NCBI GenBank assembly: GCA_942491555.1
Contig: CALOBN010000005.1
Span: 372,001 to 436,000, forward strand
Reading direction: 5' to 3'
Origin: Marinihelvus sp942491555
GTDB lineage: Bacteria > Pseudomonadota > Gammaproteobacteria > Xanthomonadales > SZUA-36
Length of the DNA: 64,000 nt
Shown here: positions 35,284 through 43,345 of the stretch, piece after piece
Layout: the number at the start of each line of letters is the position of its first letter
Numbering within the stretch: position 1 is the stretch's first letter
Position numbers and translations under genes: made by a program
The notes under the pieces: generated by a model
What the model saw: the letters and a program-made list of their open reading frames with translations, nothing else
Told to the model about the DNA's origin: nothing
Databases searched by the model: none

Positions 35284-36176
35284 GAGTCCAGCCGGCGCTG
35301 GCGGCGGGTCAGGAAGGCGTGCAGCGCGGCATCCATGGGCTGGTCAATGTCGATCGTATCCACGCTGATCCCCAGCAGACCGAGCGAGCGGGTAAGTTGT
35401 GCCTGATGCTCCTCCAGTCCGGCCAGGTACCTTTCCCTGGCGGCGCGACCGGTGACCAGCAGCTGCTCGCCGGTTTCCAGGTCCTCAAAGCGGGTTGGCC
35501 CTTGCCAGGGAAACGTTAGTTCATCGTTGCACTGCAGCTGCAGGCAGGCGACCTCATTATGCCGGGTGGACATGCGCCGCAGCAGTGCATGGATTTCATC
35601 TGAAGCCTGATGCAGATCACTGATCACGAGCACGAGGCCGGGCCGCTGCAATTGTCCCAGGAGCGCCTGCACGCGAGACACCGGCGGCATTAAGCCACCC
35701 GGCTTCACGCCATGTAGTTGCTTGATAATCCGGTGCCATTGCCGCTCGCCGGTCTGCGGACGAAGCAATTCCTGCGTGTTGCTGGAAAGTGTCAGAAATC
35801 CAACCATATCGCCCTGGCGCTGGGCCAAATAAGCGATGGTGGCGGCGAGATAACGCCCATATTCGAATTTTGACCAGACACCCGCCTCACTGCGCTGAGC
35901 CATGGATTGACTGCAGTCGAGCACCACCCAGATCGCAATCTCGCTTTCCCGCTCTGCTTCGCGGACAAAATAGCGGTCGGAGCGCGCGAAGAGTTTCCAG
36001 TCGATTCGACCCGGCTCGTCGCCCGGCTCGTAGCTTCGATACTGGCTGAACTCGATGCCCACGCCACGCTGGTGGCTGGACTGAATCCCATGTAAAAAGC
36101 CATCCGCGACGGTACGCGCAACCAGTGGCATATCACTGACCCTGGCCAGGGTGCGGGGGTCGATAAAGCGTTCCAC
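35280..36176 (-). CDS. DUF58 domain protein
   Basis: A 298-residue DUF58 (PF01882) protein. The family core is GIQSSHQRGVGIEFSQYRSYEPGDEPGRIDWKLFARSD near residues 30-70. A VWA-like metal motif follows in VVLDCSQSMAQRS (DxSxS) near residue 108. Members are usually co-encoded with MoxR ATPases, as here (14 bases downstream of MoxR), and are thought to help assemble or activate partner proteins at the envelope. No signal peptide or helix, so the protein is cytoplasmic or peripheral. It overlaps the BatA-like gene start by four bases. Confidence 0.92.
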   Translation of the reverse strand: MERFIDPRTLARVSDMPLVARTVADGFLHGIQSSHQRGVGIEFSQYRSYEPGDEPGRIDWKLFARSDRYFVREAERESEIAIWVVLDCSQSMAQRSEAGVWSKFEYGRYLAATIAYLAQRQGDMVGFLTLSSNTQELLRPQTGERQWHRIIKQLHGVKPGGLMPPVSRVQALLGQLQRPGLVLVISDLHQASDEIHALLRRMSTRHNEVACLQLQCNDELTFPWQGPTRFEDLETGEQLLVTGRAARERYLAGLEEHQAQLTRSLGLLGISVDTIDIDQPMDAALHAFLTRRQRRLDS

Positions 36177-36190
36177 GGCAGGGCTGTACG

Positions 36191-37201
36191 TCAGCTGATG
36201 GGGCTTTGGGGTGTAGCGACCTCTTCGAGCACGCGCTGGATAATGTCATCCGTACTCACGCCGTCTGCCTCGGCCTGAAAGTTGCGCAACAGGCGGTGAC
36301 GCAGGGCGGAAGGAGCAACCACCTGCAGGTCTTCGAGGGTAACCGCGAAGCGCCCGTGCAGCACGGCATGGGCCTTGGCACACAGTATCAGCGCCTGGCC
36401 GGCGCGCGGCCCTGCGCCCCAGCGCAAGTATTCCTGAACCGTCGCAAGACCGCTTTCCTGTGGCCGTGTCGCCCGGCACAGATCAGCCACATAATGCAGC
36501 AGCGGTTCCGACAGCGGCACAGATCGCACCAGCTTTTGCAGTGCCAGCAACTCTGTCCCGTTCAACACCTGGTCTACAACTTTGCCGGCGCCACCCGTGG
36601 TGCGCTCGAGGATCGCGATTTCCTCATCGCGACCCGGGTAGGCGACACGAATGAAGAGCAGGAAGCGATCGAGCTGGGCTTCCGGCAAGGGGTAGGTGCC
36701 TGCCTGCTCGACGGGGTTCTGGGTGGCGAGCACAAAAAACGGTTCCGGCAGCGGGTGGCGCTCGCCGGCATAGCTCACGGCATGCTCCTGCATCGCCTCG
36801 AGCAGGGCGGCCTGGGTTTTGGGCGGTGTGCGGTTGATCTCGTCGGCGAGGAGCACGTTGGTAAACACCGGGCCCTCCTGGAACTTGAAAAACCGTTTGC
36901 CGGTCGCGTGATCTTCTTCGAGGATTTCCGTGCCAATGATGTCACTGGGCATCAGGTCAGGCGTAAACTGAACGCGGCGAAAGCCCAGGTCCAGGGTGCG
37001 CGCCAGCGTGCTGACCATCAGGGTTTTGGCCAGGCCGGGAACACCCTCGAGAATGCAGTGCCCGCCGGCCAGAATGGCCAGCAGCATCTCTTCAATCGCC
37101 TTGTGCTGGCCGACAATCACCTGGCCAATTTCCTTGCGCACCCGGTTAAGCTTGTCGAGCTGCTCGCGGATTTGTGCTGCGGAAAGCTCTTGATCCTGCA
37201 T
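36191..37201 (-). CDS. MoxR family AAA+ ATPase
   Basis: A MoxR-type AAA+ ATPase of 336 residues (PF07726 plus C-terminal lid). Walker A is seen as GGHCILEGVPGLAKTLM, Walker B as NVLLADEINRTPPKTQAALLEAMQE, and sensor 1 as FFVLATQNPVEQAGTYPLPEAQLDRFL. The start at 37201 has GGAG seven bases upstream; the open frame reaches 37231. MoxR proteins act as chaperones that remodel or insert cofactors into client proteins together with VWA partners. In this operon the likely partner is the DUF58 protein, followed by the BatA-like and DUF4175-like membrane proteins. Confident on family; the client is unknown. Confidence 0.95.
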   Translation of the reverse strand: MQDQELSAAQIREQLDKLNRVRKEIGQVIVGQHKAIEEMLLAILAGGHCILEGVPGLAKTLMVSTLARTLDLGFRRVQFTPDLMPSDIIGTEILEEDHATGKRFFKFQEGPVFTNVLLADEINRTPPKTQAALLEAMQEHAVSYAGERHPLPEPFFVLATQNPVEQAGTYPLPEAQLDRFLLFIRVAYPGRDEEIAILERTTGGAGKVVDQVLNGTELLALQKLVRSVPLSEPLLHYVADLCRATRPQESGLATVQEYLRWGAGPRAGQALILCAKAHAVLHGRFAVTLEDLQVVAPSALRHRLLRNFQAEADGVSTDDIIQRVLEEVATPQSPIS

Positions 37202-37242
37202 TACGGTCTCCTCGATAGGTTCGGGTGCCATCAGTGAGTGGT

Positions 37243-37935
37243 TCAGGCGGGGGTGGTCATGGCGTAGACGACGATATTAACCGCGAAACGGGTATTGTCA
37301 GTGACCATGAAGCGCTTGTTGCGGAAGTCGAAGTCCCACTCGCAGCCATAGTCCTTGTTGCTGTACAAAACTGCGATGCGACCGTCAATTTCGATGGCCT
37401 TGAGGTAGTCGTGAACCAGGCCGTCACCCCATCCATTTAATTCCTGGCCGGTACGGGGCGGGCCGTCAAATTCAAAAAAGCTGCTGTACAGGGCGTGATT
37501 ATCGGGCAGGTTCTGCAAGGCATCCGGTCCGAAAATCTCTGTCATCTGATCTTCAAAACTGGTTGCGAAGAGGCCGTCAATGTCATGGTTGCAGTCGTCT
37601 ACAAAGACGAATCCGCCGTTGCGCACATAGCGTTCAAAATTCTGTCGTTCCGCATGATTGAACCGCAGCAAGCGGCGGCCGGCCAGGTAGCAGAACGGTG
37701 AAGCGAGCATGGCCGGGTCGGCCAGGGCGATGACGCGTTCACGCAGGTCAACGCGAATTGTTGTGTATTCGATCAGGGCATTGAGAATATTGGAGGGCGC
37801 GCGCTCATCGACATCCCAGTCTCCGGATTCATAACTCAGTCGCGTTATGTAGAAGTCGGAGGCAAGGACCGGCCCTGGCAACGCCAGGGCCGGCAGGCTC
37901 AGGACAACACCTTGCAGCAGGCTTCTGCGGTTCAT
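37243..37935 (-). CDS. DUF4159 domain protein, exported
   Basis: A 230-residue DUF4159 (PF13709) protein. The N-terminus MNRRSLLQGVVLSLPALALPGPVLAS has a twin-arginine-like RRSLLQ and a signal core, so Tat or Sec export is likely. The rest is an alpha/beta domain of amidotransferase-like shape: FYITRLSYESGDWDVDERAPSNIL, RRLLRFNHAERQNFERYVRNG and GFVFVDDCNHD. DUF4159 domains are found in gene neighbourhoods with MoxR, DUF58 and BatA proteins, and here it lies 41 bases upstream of MoxR and directly downstream of the TldE-like gene. Function unknown. Confidence 0.88.
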   Translation of the reverse strand: MNRRSLLQGVVLSLPALALPGPVLASDFYITRLSYESGDWDVDERAPSNILNALIEYTTIRVDLRERVIALADPAMLASPFCYLAGRRLLRFNHAERQNFERYVRNGGFVFVDDCNHDIDGLFATSFEDQMTEIFGPDALQNLPDNHALYSSFFEFDGPPRTGQELNGWGDGLVHDYLKAIEIDGRIAVLYSNKDYGCEWDFDFRNKRFMVTDNTRFAVNIVVYAMTTPA

Positions 37936-37945
37936 AGGCCCGCGT

Positions 37946-39322
37946 TCAGACGGCGTCCGAAAGACTGGAGAAGGTAAAGTCGCGGATCTTCATCGGGGGA
38001 ATCATGGAGCCGTTGATACGTACCGGCTTACCGAGTTCCTCGATGTTGTTAAGCATCACGATTGGTGACTCATTAAACCGGAAGTTTTTAATCGGATACT
38101 TGATTTCGCCATCTTCGATGTAGAAGGTGCCGTCGCGGGTCAGGCCCGTGTAGAGCTGGGTCTGCGGGTCGAGCGGCCGGATGTACCACAGGCGGGTTAC
38201 CAGCACGCCGCGGCGTGTATCGGCAATCATTTCTTCCAACGTTTTATCGCCGCCTTCCATGATCAGCTGAACGCCACCGCCAAACAGACCGCCACCGCTG
38301 TAAGCGGTCGGCCGGTAGGGTACGCCGGTCTTTTCTGCCCAATAACGCGAGTTTGGCAAGGTCTTGACCACGCCCTTGTCAATCCAGACGGTCCGGCCAA
38401 CCGGCGCGCCATCGCCGGCGAACGCCGGTGTAGGCACGATCGGGTTGGTCGGATCGCTCGAGACAGTAACCTGCTCACCGAAGACCTTTTCGCCAATGCG
38501 GTTGGTGGGTTCACCTTCAGCAGGCGTCGCACCATCCGGTCCTTTTTTGCTCAGAAAGCTGCGTCCCTCATCGGCTGCACGCTGGCTCATGGCACCAGCC
38601 ATGTTGCCCAGCAAGGTAACGCTGGCTGCAGGCTCGAGAATGACGGTGTATTTGCCCGGCTCCATCTCCTTGGTATCCACCGAGCCCTTGGCTTTGCTGA
38701 TTGCAATGGCTGAGGCGGTGGCGGTATCGAGCTTGTTCACATCGTTAAAGTCACGGGTGACCCAGCCGGAACCGCGACCATCTTCGGTACGGATCGTGAC
38801 CGTGAAGTCCACGTTGGTGCCACGGTGGTAGGCGAACATGCCTTTACTGTTCATGATCGCTGAAAAGCCTTTGCTGTCATTCAGAAAGCCGGCCGCAATC
38901 AGCTGGTTTTCTTTTGACGGAGCAATGCTGTTCTCGGCCATCTGCGCGCGCTGCTCCGGCGTCACCGAGGCGGTGCTTTCGTGCCAGGCATTGACCTTCA
39001 CATATTCGGCGGGGCCGAGCAGTGGCATGTGCTCCGGGTTTTCCGGTGCCAGGCGTGCGTTTTCCTCGGAGCGTCTTACAACTTTCTCCAGGGAAGCGTC
39101 ATCAAACTCGTTGATGGTGGCCGTCCCCACGCGATTGCCGAAGGCGGACTGCACAGCGAGGGTGACATTATTTACCTCCCCGGCAGTGGATACAGTATTG
39201 CGCGCGTAGCGAATGTTGCCGGCGATGGAGCCGTCGAGGTTGCATTCACACTCGTCGGCGGTGGAAAACTTCAGTACTTTTTCCAGCAGCGCCCGGGCTT
39301 CCTGTTCAGTGTAGATAGACAT
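37946..39322 (-). CDS. TldD/PmbA family protein, TldE-like subunit
   Basis: A 458-residue protein of the TldD/PmbA (modulator of DNA gyrase) family. It lacks an HExxxH motif, so it corresponds to the TldE/PmbA partner. Family features are the N-terminal DECECNLDGSIAGNIRYARNTVS, YHRGTNVDFTVTIRTEDGRGSGWV and the C-terminal VLVTRLWYIRPLDPQTQLYTGLTRDG with IKNFRFNESP. No signal peptide is seen. In E. coli TldD and TldE form a heterodimeric zinc protease acting on unfolded peptides such as microcin precursors and CcdA. Lies 36 bases downstream of the TldD-like gene and is translated from ATG 39322. Confidence 0.93.
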   Translation of the reverse strand: MSIYTEQEARALLEKVLKFSTADECECNLDGSIAGNIRYARNTVSTAGEVNNVTLAVQSAFGNRVGTATINEFDDASLEKVVRRSEENARLAPENPEHMPLLGPAEYVKVNAWHESTASVTPEQRAQMAENSIAPSKENQLIAAGFLNDSKGFSAIMNSKGMFAYHRGTNVDFTVTIRTEDGRGSGWVTRDFNDVNKLDTATASAIAISKAKGSVDTKEMEPGKYTVILEPAASVTLLGNMAGAMSQRAADEGRSFLSKKGPDGATPAEGEPTNRIGEKVFGEQVTVSSDPTNPIVPTPAFAGDGAPVGRTVWIDKGVVKTLPNSRYWAEKTGVPYRPTAYSGGGLFGGGVQLIMEGGDKTLEEMIADTRRGVLVTRLWYIRPLDPQTQLYTGLTRDGTFYIEDGEIKYPIKNFRFNESPIVMLNNIEELGKPVRINGSMIPPMKIRDFTFSSLSDAV

Positions 39323-39358
39323 GATGAATCCTCTTTAATTCTGTTAGCCAGGGGGGGC

Positions 39359-40990
39359 TTAGCCCACCTTGCGGGCGGTGTTGATCACGTTTACGGCGTT
39401 AAAGCGCGTGGTTGGGCAGCCGTGGGAAACGGCACTCACCTGTGGCGGCTGGCCCTTACCATCGAAGAATGAACCACCTGCGCGGTAGTCGGACTCGCCA
39501 GCCATCGCTACACAGGAGTTCCAGAACTCCTGGGTGTTTGACTGGTAGGCCACATCTTCAATCTGATCCGTGATTTTGCCGTCCTTGATTTCATAGAACA
39601 GCTGTCCGCCAAATTGGAAGTTATAGCGTTGCTGGTCGATCGAGAAGGACCCGCGGCCGACGATATAAATGCCGTTTTCCACGTCAGCAATGATGTCGTC
39701 CGCGCTGAGATCTTCCGGGTTGGGGCGCAGGGAAACGTTAGGCATGCGCTGGAACTGCACATCTGCCCAGCTCTGCGAGTAACAGCAGCCATGCGACTCA
39801 TCCTGATCGATCATATGCACCTGGTCGCGGATCGCCTGGTAGTTAACCAGGATGCCGTTGTCTACGAGGTCCCATTCCTTGGTCTTGACACCCTCGTCAT
39901 CATAATCGACGCAGCCGAGGGTATGTTTCTGGGTCTTGTCGGCAAACAGGTTGACGATGTCCGAACCATACTGGAAATTGCCGCTGCGCCATTTGTCGAG
40001 GGTGGCAAAGCTGGTGCCGGCGTAATTGGCTTCGTAGCCGAGTACGCGGTCCAGCTCAAGCGGGTGACCAACTGATTCATGAATGGTCAGCATGAGGTGG
40101 TGCGGATCCAGCACCAGGTCGTAGGTGCCCGGCTCAACGGAACGTGCCTTCAGCTTGGCCTGCAGCTGTTTACCGGCATCCGTGGCGTCCTTGACCATGT
40201 CATAGGACCAGCGGTAACCCACATTGGCGCCCTGCACGGTAATCTGCTCAGCCGGATCGCCATCAAGGTATTCATAGCCCATGCCCACGGGGTTGCCGAG
40301 GCCCTGACGCTGCTTGAAGCCGGCAGCACCCACGGCGGTGGCAAAGAACGGGGCCCACAGACGGTGAATGTCCTGGTCGATATAGGACCCTTCCGTCGAG
40401 GCGAAGAATTTCTGTTCATTAACCTGGAAAAGGACAGAGGTGATGAAACTCGCACCGTTGTCCAGCGCCGCATTGTTGACCTCCATCAGCAGATCAACTT
40501 TGTCCTTGATGGGAACTTCGAGCGCATTGACCTTTATCGGCGTTTGCCACTCCACGTCACCGACGCCTGGTACCGGCGCAAGCTGGACCGGGTCGGTCTG
40601 GAATTTTGAGTTGGCCTTGGCCACTGCGACCGCCTGACGTGCCGTGTTCGCGATTGATTCCGGACGCATATCGCTGGTGGCTGCGAAGCCCCAGGTGCCG
40701 TTGGCAATAACGCGGATGCCGATGCCCGCAGATTCGGTGTTAACAATGTTGTCGACACGTTTTTCCTGGGCGGTGATGAACTGGTTCAGATAGCGGCCAA
40801 TACGCGCATCTGCGTAGCTTGCGCCGGCACTGGTTGCTGACTCAAGCGCGATATTCGCGAGGGCTTTCTTGGCGGCGAAATCCATATTGGCGCCGACCAG
40901 TTCAGAGGCTGAAACGATACGGCCGGTAATGGGCAGCATAAGCCCGCCGACACCAATACCGGTGAGTTTGACAAAATCCCGTCTGTCCAT
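39359..40990 (-). CDS. TldD/PmbA family zinc protease, TldD-like, Tat-like leader
   Basis: A 543-residue TldD-type protein. The metal site HESVGH at residues 304-309 (LTIHESVGHPLELDR) is the HExxxH that binds zinc in TldD. The N-terminus MDRRDFVKLTGIGVGGLMLPITG matches a twin-arginine leader (RRDFVK followed by a weakly hydrophobic stretch), unlike cytoplasmic E. coli TldD. Long family blocks such as GIGIRVIANGTWGFAATSD and IVGRGSFSIDQQRYNFQFGG confirm membership. It is the first gene of the TldD-TldE-DUF4159-MoxR train; the upstream 360 bases are shared with the divergent HerA-like gene. If exported while its partner is not, its complex must differ from E. coli TldDE. Confidence 0.92.
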   Translation of the reverse strand: MDRRDFVKLTGIGVGGLMLPITGRIVSASELVGANMDFAAKKALANIALESATSAGASYADARIGRYLNQFITAQEKRVDNIVNTESAGIGIRVIANGTWGFAATSDMRPESIANTARQAVAVAKANSKFQTDPVQLAPVPGVGDVEWQTPIKVNALEVPIKDKVDLLMEVNNAALDNGASFITSVLFQVNEQKFFASTEGSYIDQDIHRLWAPFFATAVGAAGFKQRQGLGNPVGMGYEYLDGDPAEQITVQGANVGYRWSYDMVKDATDAGKQLQAKLKARSVEPGTYDLVLDPHHLMLTIHESVGHPLELDRVLGYEANYAGTSFATLDKWRSGNFQYGSDIVNLFADKTQKHTLGCVDYDDEGVKTKEWDLVDNGILVNYQAIRDQVHMIDQDESHGCCYSQSWADVQFQRMPNVSLRPNPEDLSADDIIADVENGIYIVGRGSFSIDQQRYNFQFGGQLFYEIKDGKITDQIEDVAYQSNTQEFWNSCVAMAGESDYRAGGSFFDGKGQPPQVSAVSHGCPTTRFNAVNVINTARKVG

Positions 40991-41353
40991 GGGTACTCCC
41001 TGGGTTGGGGTGGTTGTGATTCGGGGCCGACGCGGGGTGCGGCTCGGGGCGCAAATACTACATCAGTTTGCGTGGTGCGGGAGAGAGGCTAAGGGTCAGC
41101 GCGGAATTTCGGTAGTGACGAAGGTCATGGGCTGGCCAATGCCTGACCTTCGCCAAGGTCTGCAGTGGAAAATCTCGTGCTGTCACACCTTGCTATCTCG
41201 CAGTAGTAAGATGCGCAACTGGAAAGGTCATGCAACAAGCTCGGCTTTAGCGATTTACAGTTAGAAAGTTGCGCTAAATCCTTCAAAAAAGTAATCTTTA
41301 CGCTCCATGGGCGCGATAAGCGCTTCTGAAGCCCCAAGGCAAGGAGAGCCATC
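40991..41353. promoter_or_regulatory. divergent promoter region for TldD operon and HerA-like gene
   Basis: A 363-base gap between divergent starts. For the plus strand a plausible sigma70 promoter is TTGCGC at 41269-41274, a 17-base spacer and TAATCT at 41292-41297, 57 bases before the HerA-like GTG start. I cannot identify a promoter for the minus strand. No convincing small gene is present; the minus-strand frame running from 41703 into this gap opposite the HerA-like gene is a shadow. Confidence 0.4.
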
Positions 41354-43048
41354 GTGCTGTCAGAGCAAGACAAGGAAGCCCAACAGGGCTCCGCTAAGGC
41401 CAAATCTGCGTCCAATGAAACCCTGGTAGGCCGGCTCGTGCAGGTCGACGGGGAAGCCTTCGTTGGTCGCCTTATCAGTCGCGGTGGCGAATTTATTTCC
41501 GAGCGCATGGTGGGTATGCATAAGGTGCGTATCGGCCAGGTCGGCTCGTACCTGAAAGTCAGCCAGCACGGCAGTGATGTGATCACGATGGTCGAAGGCA
41601 CGTGGCAGGAGCGCGACCCCGACGGCCGCATAGAACATATGATTCGTCTCAGCCCGATGGGCGAGATGGAAATGGGCGGTGAGTTCAAGCGCGGTGTGGC
41701 CAACTATCCAACACCTGGCGCAGAAATTCATGCGATGTCCAGCATGCAGCTGGAGCGTATTTTCGCTGATAACGCGCAAGGCGGATACAAGATTGGCAAG
41801 CTCAGCGCGTCCAAATCCATTGATGTGTTTTTTGACGCCAACAAGTTTTTCGGTCGCCATGCGGCGATTCTCGGCCAGAGTGGTTCGGGTAAGTCCTGGA
41901 CCGTCACAAGCATGATCCAGTCAGCCCTGCGCACGATGCCGTCCGCGCACATCATCATCATGGATATGCACGCTGAATACGGGAACAAGGAGATGGGTGT
42001 TATGGCCCGCTCGCCGTTCCCGGAAAACAAGGTTCGATGCCTCGATGCGCGCGATCTCGAGGTGCCCTACTGGCTGCTGAGCTTCGCGGAGTTGTGCGAA
42101 CTGTTTATTGACGACGACGACCCGCATGCTGCTGTGCAGACAGCGCTGCTGCGGTCCAGTCTGATTGATTTGAAGCGCGAAACGAATCAGGACGCCGATC
42201 TTGGACAGATTACGGTTGATGCACCTGTGTACTTTGCCATGGAAGAACTGTTTCAGCGCATCAAGGACGCCAACAAGCGCTCCAGTGATTTTGGTAAAAC
42301 CAAGGCGGCAACGTTTGGCAAGTTTGACCAGTTACTGGTGCGCATGGAGAGCTTGCTGCACGACAACCGTTACGACTTTCTGTTGCGTCCCGTGCGCCGT
42401 ACCTCGACCGAATCACTGGTCGAGCTTATGCAGGATTTTGTAGGTCTGGGTGGCGATAAGCCTGCCGCAGTAACCGTGCTTGACCTCAGCGCAGTGCCGA
42501 TTGACGTTGCGCCCATGGTTACCGCACAGATCGCGCGCCTGGCGTTCGAATTCAACTTCTGGAACCCGCAGTGTCGCGAGTTCCCCATCACGCTGGTCTG
42601 TGAAGAGGCGCATGAATACATTCCGCGCGGTGACCACCCGCGCTACAAGCAGGCGCGCCGCATGATGGAGCGCATTGCCAAGGTTGGCCGTAAGTATGGT
42701 GTGAGTCTGCTCGTGGTCAGCCAACGCCCGCATGATGTTTCCGAGACCGTATTGGCCCAGTGCGGCACCTATGTGTGTCTGCGAACCACCAACCCGAATG
42801 ACCAGGAGTACATCCGTGCCATGGTGCCCGATTCGGCCCACGGCGTTTTGTCGGCCATTACCAGCCTGTCACCCGGTGAGGTGATTGCCATGGGTGAAGG
42901 CGTGCCAATACCCGTGCGCCTGCAGGTCAGCCGTCCGAGCCCGCCGCCGAACTCAACCGACATCGACTTTACCAAGAACTGGCGTCAAGGCGGTCCCGAC
43001 ATCAACGTCAAGCAACTGGTTCGTCGCTGGCACAAGCAGATTCGCTGA
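41354..43048 (+). CDS. HerA-like ATPase (DUF87/FtsK-HerA superfamily)
   Basis: A 564-residue P-loop ATPase with the HerA layout. An N-terminal beta-barrel (HAS-like) domain spans about residues 20-130. Walker A is GQSGSGKSWT at 174-183, and Walker B is ITLVCEEAHEYIP near residue 415, with the acidic pair typical of HerA. The arginine-finger region LLVVSQRPHDVSETVLAQC follows, and the C-terminal end returns to a strand (IPVRLQVSRP). HerA proteins form hexameric DNA translocases; in archaea they pair with NurA for end resection, and in bacteria with Sir2- or nuclease-type effectors in defence. No such partner lies adjacent, so it appears to be an orphan. GTG start with AAGGAGA six bases upstream. 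Confidence 0.9.
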   Translation: MLSEQDKEAQQGSAKAKSASNETLVGRLVQVDGEAFVGRLISRGGEFISERMVGMHKVRIGQVGSYLKVSQHGSDVITMVEGTWQERDPDGRIEHMIRLSPMGEMEMGGEFKRGVANYPTPGAEIHAMSSMQLERIFADNAQGGYKIGKLSASKSIDVFFDANKFFGRHAAILGQSGSGKSWTVTSMIQSALRTMPSAHIIIMDMHAEYGNKEMGVMARSPFPENKVRCLDARDLEVPYWLLSFAELCELFIDDDDPHAAVQTALLRSSLIDLKRETNQDADLGQITVDAPVYFAMEELFQRIKDANKRSSDFGKTKAATFGKFDQLLVRMESLLHDNRYDFLLRPVRRTSTESLVELMQDFVGLGGDKPAAVTVLDLSAVPIDVAPMVTAQIARLAFEFNFWNPQCREFPITLVCEEAHEYIPRGDHPRYKQARRMMERIAKVGRKYGVSLLVVSQRPHDVSETVLAQCGTYVCLRTTNPNDQEYIRAMVPDSAHGVLSAITSLSPGEVIAMGEGVPIPVRLQVSRPSPPPNSTDIDFTKNWRQGGPDINVKQLVRRWHKQIR

Positions 43049-43109
43049 CTTAACTGATTCTGTTGCCGTTTACGGTTAAGCGTCTTCGGGCTTCGTTGAC
43101 GGCTGTGCC

Positions 43110-43299
43110 GGGGTGCCCGGTTGTGTCCGGCCGGACTTTCGGCCTGCGGCTTCCCTCAGTCACCTGCGCTTAGCGGGGTCGGCTGCACAAATCATCCTGA
43201 TTTGGGCAGCCTCATTTCGCCTTCCTTGGCGAAATGACCCCGGTCGCTGCGGCTCCTTCGGCTCAAGCCCCTAATTGGCCGGACACAACCGGGCACCCC
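43110..43299. repeat. nested inverted-repeat element (~190 bp)
   Basis: The outer arms 43110-43132 and 43277-43299 are perfect 23-base reverse complements. Inside, GGGGTC (43175-43180) pairs with GACCCC (43236-43241) and encloses two further hairpins. The first pairs GGCTGC/GCAGCC and CAAATCA/TGATTTG at 43181-43211 with one mismatch. The second is ATTTCGCC/GGCGAAAT at 43214-43235. The result is a branched foldable element between the convergent HerA-like and PH-domain genes. It could be a MITE-like or REP-type repeat, or a structured RNA; other genomic copies would decide. No T-run follows, so it is not a simple intrinsic terminator. Confidence 0.8.
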
Positions 43300-43345
43300 A
43301 CCACAACCTGCATCCCGGCCGCCCGATACCTCCTTGCCCGCTAAG

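Noticed and set aside
41125..41703. Minus-strand frame overlapping the HerA-like gene start
   Set aside because: Most of it lies opposite the HerA-like coding region and its translation shows no family features.
26543..43048. HerA-SIR2 defence cassette
   Set aside because: The sirtuin at 26.5 kb has a deacylase-type zinc module and lies about 14 kb from the HerA-like gene, with unrelated genes between; the two are not a cassette.
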